Below are positions 12,073 to 22,639 of a DNA stretch of 64,000 nucleotides, piece by piece; within the stretch, counting starts at the first letter, position 1, and each line of letters begins with the position of its first letter. Under the pieces are notes generated by a model, which was not told where the DNA came from, searched no databases, and was given only the letters and a program-made list of their open reading frames with translations. Both the position numbers and the translations under genes were made by a program. The stretch is from Phymorhynchus buccinoides (taxonomy: Eukaryota; Mollusca; Gastropoda; Neogastropoda; Raphitomidae): NCBI GenBank assembly GCA_017654935.2, contig CM065710.1:8642757-8706756 (forward strand). Reading direction: 5' to 3'.

Positions 12073-12550
12073 GATGACCCTAGCCATCTCTATTTCCCAG
12101 ACAATTCCACAACACCGAACACCCCCAGCACCATCACCACCACTCCACCACCACCCACCCTCAGCACAGACCAGTGCCTGAGGTCCTCCGTAGTTCTCAC
12201 CCAGGAGGGAAGTCTGCTCACCATCGTGGGTCAACGCACGAAGAAGGACTGCCACGTTCGGCTAGAATTCCCTGCAGGAAACATCGTCCGGTTCCGCTTC
12301 CACCGCTGCCTCAGCGTCCTCGTCAGAGCGTGGCAGTTCTACCGAGAACAACGCTTCAGCCTTTTGAAGCAACGCAACTGCCATAGTATTAACAAGTCGT
12401 TGGAAGAAGGGGATGTGTACAGCTTGGGGCACGTGGTGTCTTTCACCGTCTACCCTCTGGAGGCCCGTCACGTTTTGAAGATCGGCATCGCTGGAGTGGA
12501 ACCATCGTCCGCGCCTCGTCTGAGAGTCACGTATCTGTCAAACAATGTCG
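12073..12550 (+). CDS. CUB-like exon of a CUB/LDLa/C-type-lectin gene
   Basis: Likely internal exon with an acceptor AACAG before 12073 preceded by a T-rich tract, and a donor GTGAGT at 12551; phase 1 at both ends. After a Pro/Thr/Ser-rich linker (about 30 residues, PNTPSTITTTPPPPTLSTD) comes a cysteine-containing beta-rich segment: QCLRSSVVLTQEGSLLTIVG, then KKDCHVRLEFPAGNIVRFRF, then RNCHSINKSLEEGDVYSLG and SFTVYPLEARHVLKIGIAG. The alternating hydrophobic strands and cysteine spacing are CUB-like, but the match is weak. The phase matches the next exon (13919). Probably extracellular, secreted or membrane-bound. The first exon with a signal peptide is not identified, so the gene start is missing. 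Confidence 0.6.
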
Positions 12551-12664
12551 GTGAGTGAAAGGTTGGCCACTCAATCGAGCCTGATTTCAGTAATGGTTGT
12601 ACCTTAGAAGTTAAACCACAGATGTTTTATAAAAAAAACCTCTGGTTAAACTTCCGATTATGGT

Positions 12665-12799
12665 GTAGAGTGGCACAGAGGTAGAGTGGCACAGAGGTAA
12701 CACGTTCGCCTTGTGTCAAGTAAACCCGAGTTCGAACCTGGGTACAGGGGATTTTTTTCCCCTCTCGCTTTGCACTAGGCCTTACGGTCTGAATATGGA

Positions 12800-12830
<31 letters not shown>

Positions 12831-13055
12831 CGTGTGCCCATGCACTTAGCACAAGTTAATCCCAGTGGCAACAACAAAGTTGTCATTTGGTCAAAATTTA
12901 CCCCACCCCCCCCTTTCCTTCCTCATCAGTCACATAAATATCGCATGCGACATTTTTTTATAAATTGGCCTCTGGTTGCGATGCGCTCTCCAGGTGGGAG
13001 TAACCCGAATTTCACAGCGATGCCTCTGTGACTATAAAGTTCCTAATACCTAATA
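12665..13055 (+). mobile_element. tRNA-derived SINE, family 1
   Basis: The head carries RNA polymerase III promoter boxes: A box TGGCACAGAGGTAACACG (near 12689) and B box GAGTTCGAACCTGG (near 12728). The conserved body includes GTCTTTCGGATGAGACGATA, then AACCGAGGTCCCGTGTGC. The end is CTGTGACTATAAAG with a CTAATA-rich tail. Inserted in the intron between the two CUB-like exons. A second copy lies at 42312-42652. Confidence 0.85.
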
Positions 13056-13312
13056 CATGATGCTATAAAATCAAAATTGGAAAGTTTTTAAATCTTAAAT
13101 AATGTTAGCCCTATCTTCTGAAAAAAAATCTCAATTGATGTAAAACTTCCACTATTATGCTTAGTTTTATCACGAGCCATTTCAATGGTTTCAACAGGCG
13201 CAATTGATGACTACAACTGGCGCAATTGACACAGAGACGCAAGTGAGTTGCATCGAGTGAAATATTGTTTCTGATTTTTGAGTTCTTTTGCCCTAGGCTA
13301 AAAGGAAAAAGG

Positions 13313-13562
13313 AAAGTGGCAGAGCGGTTGTATTGAGACGTTCGCCTGCCCAAGTCAATGCGTGAGTGACCTGGGTTCAAATCCCAGGTCTCATCCTTTC
13401 TTTCCAGCTTGACGGGAAAATCGAACTGAATGTCCAGTCCTTCGGATGGGGACTTAAAGCAAGTCTGACCCATGCGCATTACGCACTTTGAAAAACACCC
13501 ACGACAGTTAAAAGTTGATAAGAGCAGGGAGAAATCCCCATGCCTGTTATGAACACAGTACC
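13313..13562 (+). mobile_element. tRNA-derived SINE, family 2
   Basis: The head resembles a Leu/Ser-type tRNA (GTGGCAGAGCGGTTG, then GGGTTCAAATCCCAGG as B box). The body has TCCTTCGGATGGGGACTTAA and ends with GAGAAATCCCCATGCCTG. Closely related to the copy at 56928-57180. Not a functional tRNA: a long tail follows and the anticodon arm is disrupted. Confidence 0.8.
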
Positions 13563-13918
13563 CAGTTTCAACTGCTTTTAGTTCATGCCTATTTTTAGAA
13601 CTCATCACCAGCATTTAGGCCAATCCAAAGTTTGTATCCTTTCTTTTGTTGTAGTAGGCCTATGCCACTTGTAAGGTCTTTCCCTATCCCTAACCATGAT
13701 CAGTGAAAAGATCACTTGCCTATGTCACATGTGAAAGGAAGCAACTTGACACAAATGCATGGGCTGAGCAGAGCTCTCTGGGGAATTCTAAAAGCAGTCA
13801 GAATGTGGGACATTCGTGTGTTGTGCTCGCCATGTGGCTAACATTGTCGCAGAATTAACATTTATGATGATAAAGTCCAGTTGTGTTTTAATTAAGCTTT
13901 CCTTTGTGTCGCACCTAG

Positions 13919-14463
13919 GTGTCTGGCAGAAGGGCAACGATTACCACCCCTGCTCTTCATTCCTCACGCAGTGCGTCACAGTGACGCCCCCTACCGATCA
14001 CGTGATCATCGTCAGTTTGAACGCAAGCAAATACCACTTCCTCGGAGACTCGCCTCGCATTTATCTCGGCAAATGCGGCGAGAAACTTTTGGGCGGCAAA
14101 GAAATGCACAAGTATTCACCCTTCACTTTTCCAGACTGGCTGATATCTGAATCGAGCCATCTTCTTCCAAAAAGCATTGTGAAAAGTTACCAAAATCGAG
14201 GAGGTGTACCCATGAGTATCATCTACCATCAGAATTATGCAGTTATGTTGTATTGTGAATCTCAGCCGGTCGAGATCACGATAGTGTTTTCTTTCCAGCG
14301 AAAGGCTTTGGTTTCAGCTGGAGGGTCGGGGCAGTGGAACTGCTGTCAATCGGTGTGGCCGGAGGTCCATCGTCTGTTCCCCTGTGACCTGAGGGCCCAG
14401 TGTCTGGGTGGGGAGGATGAGATGCAGTGTGCGTACTACTCCACTGACTGTGGGCTGGGACAG
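13919..14463 (+). CDS. CUB-like plus LDL-receptor class A exon
   Basis: The acceptor CACCTAG precedes 13919 and the donor CAG|GTATGG follows 14463. The start phase (1) matches the previous exon and the end is phase 0. About 180 residues: a CUB-like half-module (YHPCSSFLTQCVTVTPP, DHVIIVSLNASKYHFLG, IYLGKCGEK), a spacer, strands EITIVFSFQRKAL, then an LDLa-type module WNCCQSVWPEVHRLFPCDLR...QCLGGEDEMQC. The acidic GEDE segment corresponds to the calcium-binding end of LDLa repeats. Extracellular ligand-binding role is inferred from the family. A paralogous exon of almost the same length (548 against 545 bp) is at 21207-21754, showing tandem duplication of the locus. Confidence 0.8.
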
Positions 14464-15060
14464 GTATGGTGCAGTGGGTTTGTGTTTTTTTTGTTGTTGT
14501 TTTGCTGTCCTATTTTCTGGGCCATACAGTGGCGTTGCTCCCACGCCGCTCATTCCGAATCCCAACTTAACTCGCAGCCATATCCTGGCTTGTCGGGTCG
14601 CAGAATCCGAAACATGCAGGCGTCCAAGAGAAGCAAAGCTATGTTAGGCCCGTCAGGAAGGAACCAACCGAGGAGACACTCCACTGCTGCTGAGTCACTT
14701 CGGTGGAGTTCAGTGGAGCCTGTTCTGAGCTAACGTACGCAGGACACCACCTACTAAGCCCCCCTACTGTCAACAACAATGTTTTAGTCGCTGAGACAGC
14801 GCGAGTGAGTTCCTCCTTTCGCTCCCCAGAACACAATGATCACCATGACTTTGACCCGAACGCACCAAGGGCATAGACTGGATTGGAAATCGAAATTGAG
14901 GTTACCATGAGAGCAGGGCAGGTGTGGGTGGGGTTCTTTTCATTTTCAATATGATCGTCTCTCCTGGTTGTTTGGAAGTATACTTTTGTTGCCACGTACC
15001 GCTAGTCCCACACTGTAATTTTACATCCATGATACGAGTCCCATATACCGCTGTTCCCAC

Positions 15061-15121
<61 letters not shown>

Positions 15122-16594
15122 TTGTGTCTGTAAAACCCACATAAACGCATGCGCGCGCCCACACAGTAATACAAGAAATCCATTGTCCCTCAGCAGTGAA
15201 GGGGTTAGAGCAAGATAGATGGAAGGTGTTGAGACACTTCTCTTGTTTGACGTACTCTGTGATCACTAGCTGTACATCCTCCTATTGGGAGCGATCATCC
15301 TTGTTGGGCTGTGAGTATCAGTATTTTTCGACTTTGATTTATTTCATGATGGTGGTGTAGAACAAATTAAATTCGGACTTAGGATTGCAACTATTTCGCT
15401 GAGATGCTAATTCATTTAGAGCTTAGAGAGCTTGGGGTAGCTTCTTTATAATTTATTATAAAACTAACGAAGTAAGTCTACAGAAATGATGAAATTGATC
15501 TAGGTGCATGATAGACTGAATCCCATGTGGAAAACAGTCCTAGTAAAAGAATGCGAGGAATTAGTGTGTTGATTTTACAAATCTATGTTACAAGTACTTT
15601 GGAAACGTCAGTAAAGAAATCTGAGCTTCGAATCTGTAATACATGTTGTAGAGGAACTTCGACTAAAATCGGTAACAAACGTCATAATTGGATGACCGTG
15701 GCGGACCGAGATTTCTAGATTTGAATGAGTAGGTCGCAAGTCTAGCGCATCATTCAGTCATTCTTTGGGTTACTTAGCAAGTCTATTGTGTCCATAGCTA
15801 GTGCGTACAGTCAGCGCTTTCGCGAAGCGTGGCTCGCGTCACAAAGGAAGGACTGTGAACTTTGAAGCTGACCTTCACCCAAACCGGTGCATCCACGTGT
15901 GATTTTGTTAATCTATGCTTTCCACTTTAAGACTTTCCCAGGGGGAAATCGCATTGTAAAAGTTAAGAAGGTTATTACAAGCCAAATTAAATTGGTTTTA
16001 CTGTTCTGGAAAATGTAATGTTCATTGTTCACGATTTTATTTGGATTTCTTTGTTCACATGGTCAAAGCATGTGTTTGTCATGCTAGTTGAGAGGACATG
16101 AGTTGCTTGGGGAAAATGGATAACGGTTTTGTAGGAATCAGTTCTTTGGGTTCCTAAAATTAATTGAACTGAGAATCTACTAAAATTATTTAAATAATAA
16201 TCAGGGACCTTTTGATTTTATGTTTTATAGTTGTTGTAAGAAGATAAATTGTGGGTTGCTCAGCAAGTTTAGTCACACCAAGGGGCTATTTGTTGCTGAA
16301 GTCAAGTAGATTCGTTTGGGGTACAAGTTCCTTACTATTGATTGTAAGTCTCTCTGACCTGCTATTTCGATCACTACTTGTACATCCTCCTATTGGGAGC
16401 GATCATCCTTGTTGGGCTGTGTGTTCTGCTGAGCTTGAAATAAACACCAAATAAACCACTCCCTGTGGTTAATTGGAGAGAAAGAGACCTCTAAGTTCCT
16501 TCCCCTCCTCTACAACCCTGCAAAACCCCCTTACCCCCCTTTTTTACCCTTTCAACACATACATACATATGCGTGTGTGTTTACTGCATTTCAG
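14464..16594. other. Intron of the lectin-type gene, with CT repeat and a 1.1 kb direct-repeat-bounded segment
   Basis: Contains a (TC)n run at about 15064-15119. A 53-bp direct repeat (GATCACTA near 15261 and near 16369, each followed by GTACATCCTCCTATTGGGAG) bounds 1.1 kb. Nothing coding was recognised inside. Confidence 0.6.
15261..16421. repeat. Segment bounded by 53 bp direct repeats
   Basis: Both ends carry GTACATCCTCCTATTGGGAG then CGATCATCCTTGTTGGGCTG with almost no change (15261-15313 and 16369-16421). The interior has no recognisable gag/pol or primer-binding site. It could be a very small terminal-direct-repeat element (TRIM-like) or a segmental duplication border. Confidence 0.55.
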
Positions 16595-16837
16595 ATCGAA
16601 TCACAGGGCTCCTGCTTCCTTCTCAAGCAACTAATTTATGGACTGGGAGGTCAGAGAGCTCAGTCCAAGGACGAATGCCAGAAACAACATCATCATCATG
16701 GAGGAGGAATGTTGGCCACCTTCGATTCACCCAGACAGTGGGACGTCTTTGCCCAGAAATGTGCCACGTCCGTGCTAGCTTATCAGCTGAGTATGGTGCT
16801 GGATTTGACGCACATTTCGGTGGCGCATTTGTTTTCG
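16595..16837 (+). CDS. C-type lectin domain exon (N-terminal half)
   Basis: The acceptor CATTTCAG precedes 16595; phase 0 agrees with the donor at 14463. The translated peptide begins IESQGSCFLLKQLIYG, continues AQSKDECQKQHHHHGGGMLA, then TFDSPRQWDVFAQKC. This is the standard start of a C-type-lectin fold: a paired Cys, an alpha-1 helix with the AxxxC pattern, and GGMLATFDSP...WDVF. The WIGL core and the calcium-site C-terminal half would lie in later exons, not recognised here. The 3' border is uncertain: donors at 16820 (TTTCG|GTGGCG) and 16838 (TTTTCG|GTTTAT) both give phase 0. A His-rich CAT run sits in the loop. Confidence 0.7.
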
Positions 16838-16859
16838 GTTTATGGTTCCTATCACTCCA

Positions 16860-19800
16860 TCACTCATTCTGTGTCACTGTCCCCCTCCCCCCCCCCTCCC
16901 ACCCTCCCCCTTCTGGCCCTGACCTAAAATAACCTGCCGTTTTTGTTTTTAAAAAATTACTCAGTATAAGCATTACAACGCATTGAAAGAACCAGTACTT
17001 AGGTAGACAGACAAGCAGATACTGCATAAACAACTCGCGACACTCAGACGAAGGAATCAAATATCTGACCCTTATAGTATTATAGAACGAGACGAAATAA
17101 GCCTTTGTGATCTGGCTATTGCAGTTCAAAATTATTTTGAACACACATCACGGTGCGCTTGCTTGCTTTTATTTTCGTTTTTGTTTTTCATTACTCTTTG
17201 ATTGATGTTTGTATTGGGATTGGGTTTTTTTTGTGAGGGTAGGATAAGAAAAGTCCTTGTTCGATGTCTCAGCTTACTCGTTAACCCTCAAAGAAGATGC
17301 ATTTTGACTTGACTTGACTTGACACACACACACATTTCCCCCTAATTTTATTCAATTGCCTTTCTCTTGTTGTTGTTTGTTGTTTTTGTTTTAAGTATAA
17401 TATTCAATTCTCCTCACCTGGTGTGTGAACAGACTTTAAATACATTTCTCAATCAATCAAATCAAAAACCACAGCGCTTCAACAAAGAAAATCCAAGATG
17501 ACCCCCAAAGACACTACTGCACAACTCATCACTTATAAGATGAGAAAAATAATAAACCCTATTATATATTTCTTACAATATGGGCCTGAAATAACTTGGG
17601 CGGAGGGGGGGATGGCTGGGGGGGGGGGGGCGGGGGTATAAGCGAAACATGTTACATCTCTTATCAAACCAATTCAAGTAGTATAAAAAAAAACCCATAA
17701 GAACTGAATCAGGCGCAATGAATTGAAGAATTTGAAATAAGTTCAATATTTTTAAAGCCTGACTACATCAATCTTTTTCGCTGTGAACAACACTCGTACA
17801 ACGCCAATGTTGGTGTATTGTTAAATATATATATTAAAAAAAGACAACAAGCACAAAGATATACACAATCATTTTTACAAGAAAATAAACTTTTTTTTCT
17901 CAAACAAAAAGGTTAAGCTTATTTCATAGCTTTTGTTTTGCCAAATTTAAACAAAACGAAGCTGAATGCCCAAAAAAAACAACAACAAAAAAACCCAACC
18001 ACCAAACCTTGTGTTAACATCAAGTAACGTAACCTAACCCAGAAACCCTGAGCCACCCGTTATTATAAACAACCCAGAAAGACCACCACCACAACAAAGA
18101 CCAACATCACAATCGACCAATAACCCTTCAACCCCCTAACCGATCATCAAACCACCGAAAACTGCGACATAACCAATCCCGCCGATCGCAATCACCCCAT
18201 CATCGAAAACACTCACCGTTTTTTTTTTCAGTTAAATCTGAACAATCTCCAACAAAAATTGTTTTACATTTCCGCAATGGGAACTTCCCAAACCCTCAAA
18301 ATTTCTTCAAGCTCCGGATTTCCGAAACTTGCCCCACTCGTCTTTTTTTTCTTATCATCAAAGCGGTGGCAGTAAAACGACGGGAGGAAGTAAAGCTTGT
18401 GATTTTTTTTTGGAACATGTCTTTTTTGTAGCGAAGGTTTGAAAAAATAATGGAATGGTTTTACAAGCTTTAGCCAACTTCCGTTGGCGCTTCCAACGTA
18501 CTACTTCCGAATATACGACTAGCTTTTCGTGTTCCAGTTTTGCGTAATCGCAAGGGGTTGTGAAAACCCATCCACAAAGGTTGCCACAGCTGCCGGTCCA
18601 CGCATTCTGTCCAGCCCAATCTTTGGGTGAGTGGGATGGGTGTCGGGAGAAAAAACCCATGTTTTTGCCGTCCCTCCTCGTCCCGGAAGGCCCATTTATG
18701 TGGGACATTGCCTATTTACTTTTTAGTTTTTTTATGGGTGGGTTTTGGGTCAACTTGCATGCCAAACGAAGTAGGTTTTTATGACTGGTTTTGTATTTTT
18801 ACCAGCCGCGAACAAAAGAGAGCGAAGCTGGTAAAAGTTTTTCAGTGCATCCTGAAGGCCGACTTACTGACTATGTGACTTATGTTAACACGATAAACGT
18901 TTTGAAACGGAGGGACACATAGGACGGACCAAATTTCCGCATGGCGGATAGAGGTTACTACGACTATTACAGGGCAAGGAGTTTTCGAAAAATGAGGGTC
19001 CCCCACATAGGGGGCCAAAAAGGTCCCAATGTCACTGAAACCGTAATTGCCAGGCCAAACACTCTGGCACCATAACGACGGGGCCCCTAAGGATGCCTTC
19101 GAGATTTCAATGCGGGATTCGGTAACTAAAGAATATAATAGGCCGATGTTTCATTAAATTAAGGTCATAGGGTCAAAGGTCAAGGGTCGCAGGTTGGCTA
19201 GAACATACTGGCCCCAAGGCACCTTGTACACCTTAATGAAATTGGAATGGAGGGACCTAGGGGACACTCCCCACATTCTTTTGCAATTCGTAAAGGCACT
19301 AAGAATATCTCGACAAAATTAAAAAATGAAGGTCAAAAGGTCAAGGTCCCATTGGAGCCCAAATTGCCTTGCTTTGAAGCAAACTGCAAACAATAATTGT
19401 TTTTTTTTTCTTTGAAATGCAGGGACAATAGGAACACTTCAAATTGTTTGCTTGCAGATGGGTAACTAAGGATATTTTTAGACCAAGTTTCAAAATCAAG
19501 TCCACTGGACCCGAAAATGATTGGGCCCGCGCGGGTGGTGGTCTAGCGTCTTATTCATACTGATTTTATGTTGTGGAGGGATCAACAATCATATTTATGA
19601 AGGATTGCCCAATGAAAATCTAATTAAAAAATAATGGAGTAAGTCATGTGAATTACCTTTATTTTCATTAAGTAGGTCTAAACCTTGCCACGTATGCCAG
19701 TTATGGTAATAGTGATATTTTTTCCTTGGCTTGATTCTAGCTCTTGTGGGTTTTTTCTGCGTGGAGCTGAGACTACCGTTTATACATGTGTGCTATCTTG

Positions 19801-21206
19801 GTTTATTTGTTGTGTTTCGGTTGTTGTTTTTTACCTGCAAAAGAGCAGAAGTTTGTCCCGTTATTTTGTTTGCTTTTCTATTTGGTTTCTCTTTGGCAAA
19901 ACTGCCCATCTGTGGACACTAAAGAAGCTGAGTTGGCACAATAGATAGATAACCTAAGCCTGCCTCCACTCCTAAGCCCCTCCCTACCTCTGGCACAAAA
20001 ACACACACACACCCACACAAACAATCCTCTCCTCCTCTCTCTCTCTCTCTCCTCTCTCTCTCACTCTCTCCCTCCTATCTCTCCTCTTTTAAGGACCCTT
20101 GATTTAATTACAATTAAAAAATGTGTTTCATAGTTTTATTGTTCTTTCTCTTCCCCCCCCCCCCTCTTTCCTCCAATTCTTTTCAAGTTTAAAACAGCCC
20201 TGGTGTCCAAGTCACACAATGTCTTGGTTTTTACGCACTTTCCAACAAGATTTAGGGCCCCCCTGCCAACAATTTGACACCCAACATTATTTTTTGCCGA
20301 ATTGTAACGCAAAAGAAGGGGAAGTATGGTCCTTTTTTCCCTCCATATTTATTATGTTTTTGGTTTCCCCCCCCCCCTGGGTTTTTTTGATAAAGGCCCA
20401 ACTCTGGTCCCCGAAGTTTGATTTTTTAGTGTTTTTGTTCTTTCTTGTCCCCCCCCTGGAAGAAAATAACGTCACTCACTTTTTTGGTGTCCCCCCTGCT
20501 TTGCATGTTAGTCTTCTTCCCTTGTTCTGCGTTTCCCAGGGCCCATATGGCCATAATGTGTAAGGTACATACGGTTTTTTTTTTCAGTTTCTCACTGGTT
20601 CTTCCCCTCCCTTAAATGGCAGCCAACCCATTTTTCCGATTTTGGAGGAAGCTCAAAATGCCGAATTTGGGGGAAAATAGTTTTTTTTATAATGCCAGGA
20701 GAATATGGGACAGTAATGAACCGAAAAGATAGTGAGTGGACAGAAAGCCAAGGGGAAAAAGGCAAGAGTCAACCCCCCAGCCCCTGAAACACCAATTTTG
20801 GGCCCCAAGCTTTTTGGGCAAACAATGTCCCCCCCCGAGCTTGGGCCATAGGTTTGGGAAGTCCCAAGGTGGCCCCCAGCTAGAACCTGTCATTGGGTAC
20901 CAACCTTGGGCCCATGCCCCAAGGATACCGCCTTGGCGTTTTTTGTTTTTTTGGCTAGGGAAAAATCCTTGGCATGCCCAGCTTGGGTTCATGATTGGGC
21001 CCATCTTGGCAAATCCCTTTGGAGATCATCTCGGCAATGAGAGAGAGTTAAAGATTAAGGGGAAAAGTTTTAAAACAAGCAGAGAACCTTCCAGAAGCTG
21101 TTATGGCGTCTGAATTCCCATTGACGTTTTACAGCCTGGTTTTTTTCAGGTTTTAGTTTTGATATAACCAACATTTACACACACGCACACACACATCTTG
21201 TTCCAG
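16860..21206. other. Non-coding, low-quality-looking region
   Basis: Long homopolymers (G-run near 17621, C-runs near 20152, 20370 and 20830, A and T runs throughout) and no clean open frames. A GGTCAAAGGTCAAGGGTC-type repeat occurs near 19165 and again near 19333 within a tandem-like unit. A CT-rich tract lies at 20030-20090. Around 20240-20380 a peptide resembling the first CUB-like exon (FQQDLGPPCQQFDTQHYFL, then NCNAKEGEVW) may be the corrupted paralogue of 12073-12550, but this is weak. Confidence 0.4.
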
Positions 21207-21754
21207 GTGTCATACACACGCCAGCCAACCACGACCCCTGCTCTACTCTAACCACCTACTGCGTCACTCTCACTGCCCCGGGTGATTACGTGATCGTCGT
21301 CAGTCGTAACGAAAGCTTGAAACACTTCAGGGGCAAAACGCACCCCTTCATCTTTCTGGGCCACTGCGGAGGAGAAGAAGACTTGACATACGGTACACAC
21401 ATGAAACAGAAAACCGTCATTTTCCCAGATCTGCTCATCAGCGAGAAGATTCTTCCCAAAGAAATTCTAAAGACTTACCAAGGTGGAAGAACTATCCCCA
21501 TGAGCTTGTTGGTTTTCCATCAGAGTTTTGACTTGACGAATTATTGCAGGTATATGCCTACGGACGTTCGCATCGCGTTTTCGTTTCAGCGAAAGTCTCC
21601 CTATAGGGTAGAGCGGGGTGATCTGTGGAACTGTTCCCGGCAGGAGTGGCCTGAGCTGTCCAAGGTGTTCCCCTGTGACCTCACAGCGCAGTGCGTGCAG
21701 GGGGAGGATGAGGAAAAGTGTGATTACTACTCACCACACTGTGGGCCTGGAATG
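21207..21754 (+). CDS. CUB-like plus LDLa exon, paralogue of 13919-14463
   Basis: The acceptor TTCCAG precedes 21207 and the donor ATG|GTAGGT follows 21754. Start phase 1 and end phase 0 are the same as in its paralogue. Shared landmarks: HDPCSTLTTYCVTLTAPGDY, VIVVSRNES, IFLGHCGGE, DLLISEKILPKEI, VRIAFSFQRKSP, then the LDLa-type module LWNCSRQEWPELSKVFPCDL and QCVQGEDEEKC. It is free of stops over its length although it sits in a poorly resolved region. It indicates a second gene copy or an internal exon duplication of the first gene. No matching lectin exon was recognised downstream. Confidence 0.75.
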
Positions 21755-21789
21755 GTAGGTATAGTAACGGACGTGATCTACACAGTTAT

Positions 21790-22072
21790 TGTTCTTAGTG
21801 TTCCCCTGTGACCTCACAGCGCTTTGTTTGCAGGGGCAGGATAAGGGAAAATGTTGGTACTACTCAACGCCTGAAAGGGTGAGTAGTATAGGATGAAAAA
21901 CAGGGGTCTAACCCAGTTTGATTGTTTTTTCGTTGTGTTTCCCACCTGGTGGACCCTCACAGCGCAGTGGGTGTTTGAAAGGGGTGAGGGGTTTTTGGTG
22001 GGTGAGGAGTGAGAAAACACAATGGGTTTTTTCTACTCACCCCAAACACTGTGGGGGCCCTGAAATATAGTA

Positions 22073-22075
<3 letters not shown>
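21790..22075 (+). pseudogene. Two broken LDLa copies in tandem
   Basis: Fragments resembling the end of the preceding exon. One at about 21798-21885 (TTCCCCTGTGACCTCACAGC, then GGCAGGATAAGGGAAAATGT). One at about 21940-22070 (CCCACCTGGTGGACCCTCAC and CTACTCACCCCAAACACTGT). Frames are disrupted by indels. They may be decayed duplicates or the same sequence misassembled from noisy reads. Confidence 0.5.
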
Positions 22076-22076
<1 letters not shown>

Positions 22077-22104
<28 letters not shown>

Positions 22105-22286
22105 CCCCCCCCCATAGTTTAACTGATTGTTCCCCCTTGCCTACCTGCTTGGTAATCTGTGCCTCTTTACATGCACCTCTTCTTCTTTCGTCTTCTCTTT
22201 TGTCAATGTCAGTCTCTCTCTATCTATCTCGCTCTCTCACTCTCTCTCTATCACTCTATCTATCTCTCTCTCTCTCTCTCTCATCC

Positions 22287-22318
<32 letters not shown>

Positions 22319-22335
22319 ACTCTCTCTCTCCCCAG
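22077..22335. repeat. Poly-C run and CT-rich low-complexity tract
   Basis: A run of about 26 C (22077-22102) and a second C-run, then a CT/CTAT microsatellite from about 22210 to 22330 that forms the polypyrimidine context of the following LDLa copy. Confidence 0.85.
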
Positions 22336-22483
22336 GGTAGAGCGGGGTGATCTGTGGAACTGTTCCCGGCAGGATTGGCCTGAGATGTCCAATGTGTTCC
22401 CCTGCGACCTGACAGCGCAGTGTGTGCAGGGGGAGGACGAGGAAAAGTGTGATTACTACTCACCACACTGTGGGCCTGGAATG
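22336..22483 (+). pseudogene. Duplicated LDLa segment with splice-like ends but wrong phase
   Basis: Near-identical to 21607-21754, encoding LWNCSRQDWPEMSNVFPCDL and QCVQGEDEEKCDYYS, again ending ATG|GTAGGT and followed by the same intron sequence. Its apparent acceptor CCCCAG would require an incoming phase-2 intron, whereas the preceding exon ends in phase 0; splicing there reads into TGA within five codons. The duplication is offset by 729 bp. It therefore looks like a pseudo-exon unless joined differently. A further broken copy follows at about 22527-22640. Confidence 0.65.
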
Positions 22484-22639
22484 GTAGGTATAGTAACGGA
22501 CGTGATGTACACAGTTATTGTTCTTTGTGTTCCCCTGTGACCTCACAGCGCAGTGCTTGTCTGTAGGGGGGGGGGAGGGTCAGGGTAGGAAAATAGGCAT
22601 ATACTTACTCACCCAGCTTTGTGGGCTGAAAGGGTAGGT

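Noticed and set aside
12685..12760. Functional tRNA gene
   Set aside because: A and B boxes are present but followed by a SINE body and tail; no proper acceptor/anticodon structure. The same applies to 13315, 42330 and 56928.
15021..15266. Arg-Glu repeat protein frames
   Set aside because: Derived from the (TC)n microsatellite at 15064-15119.
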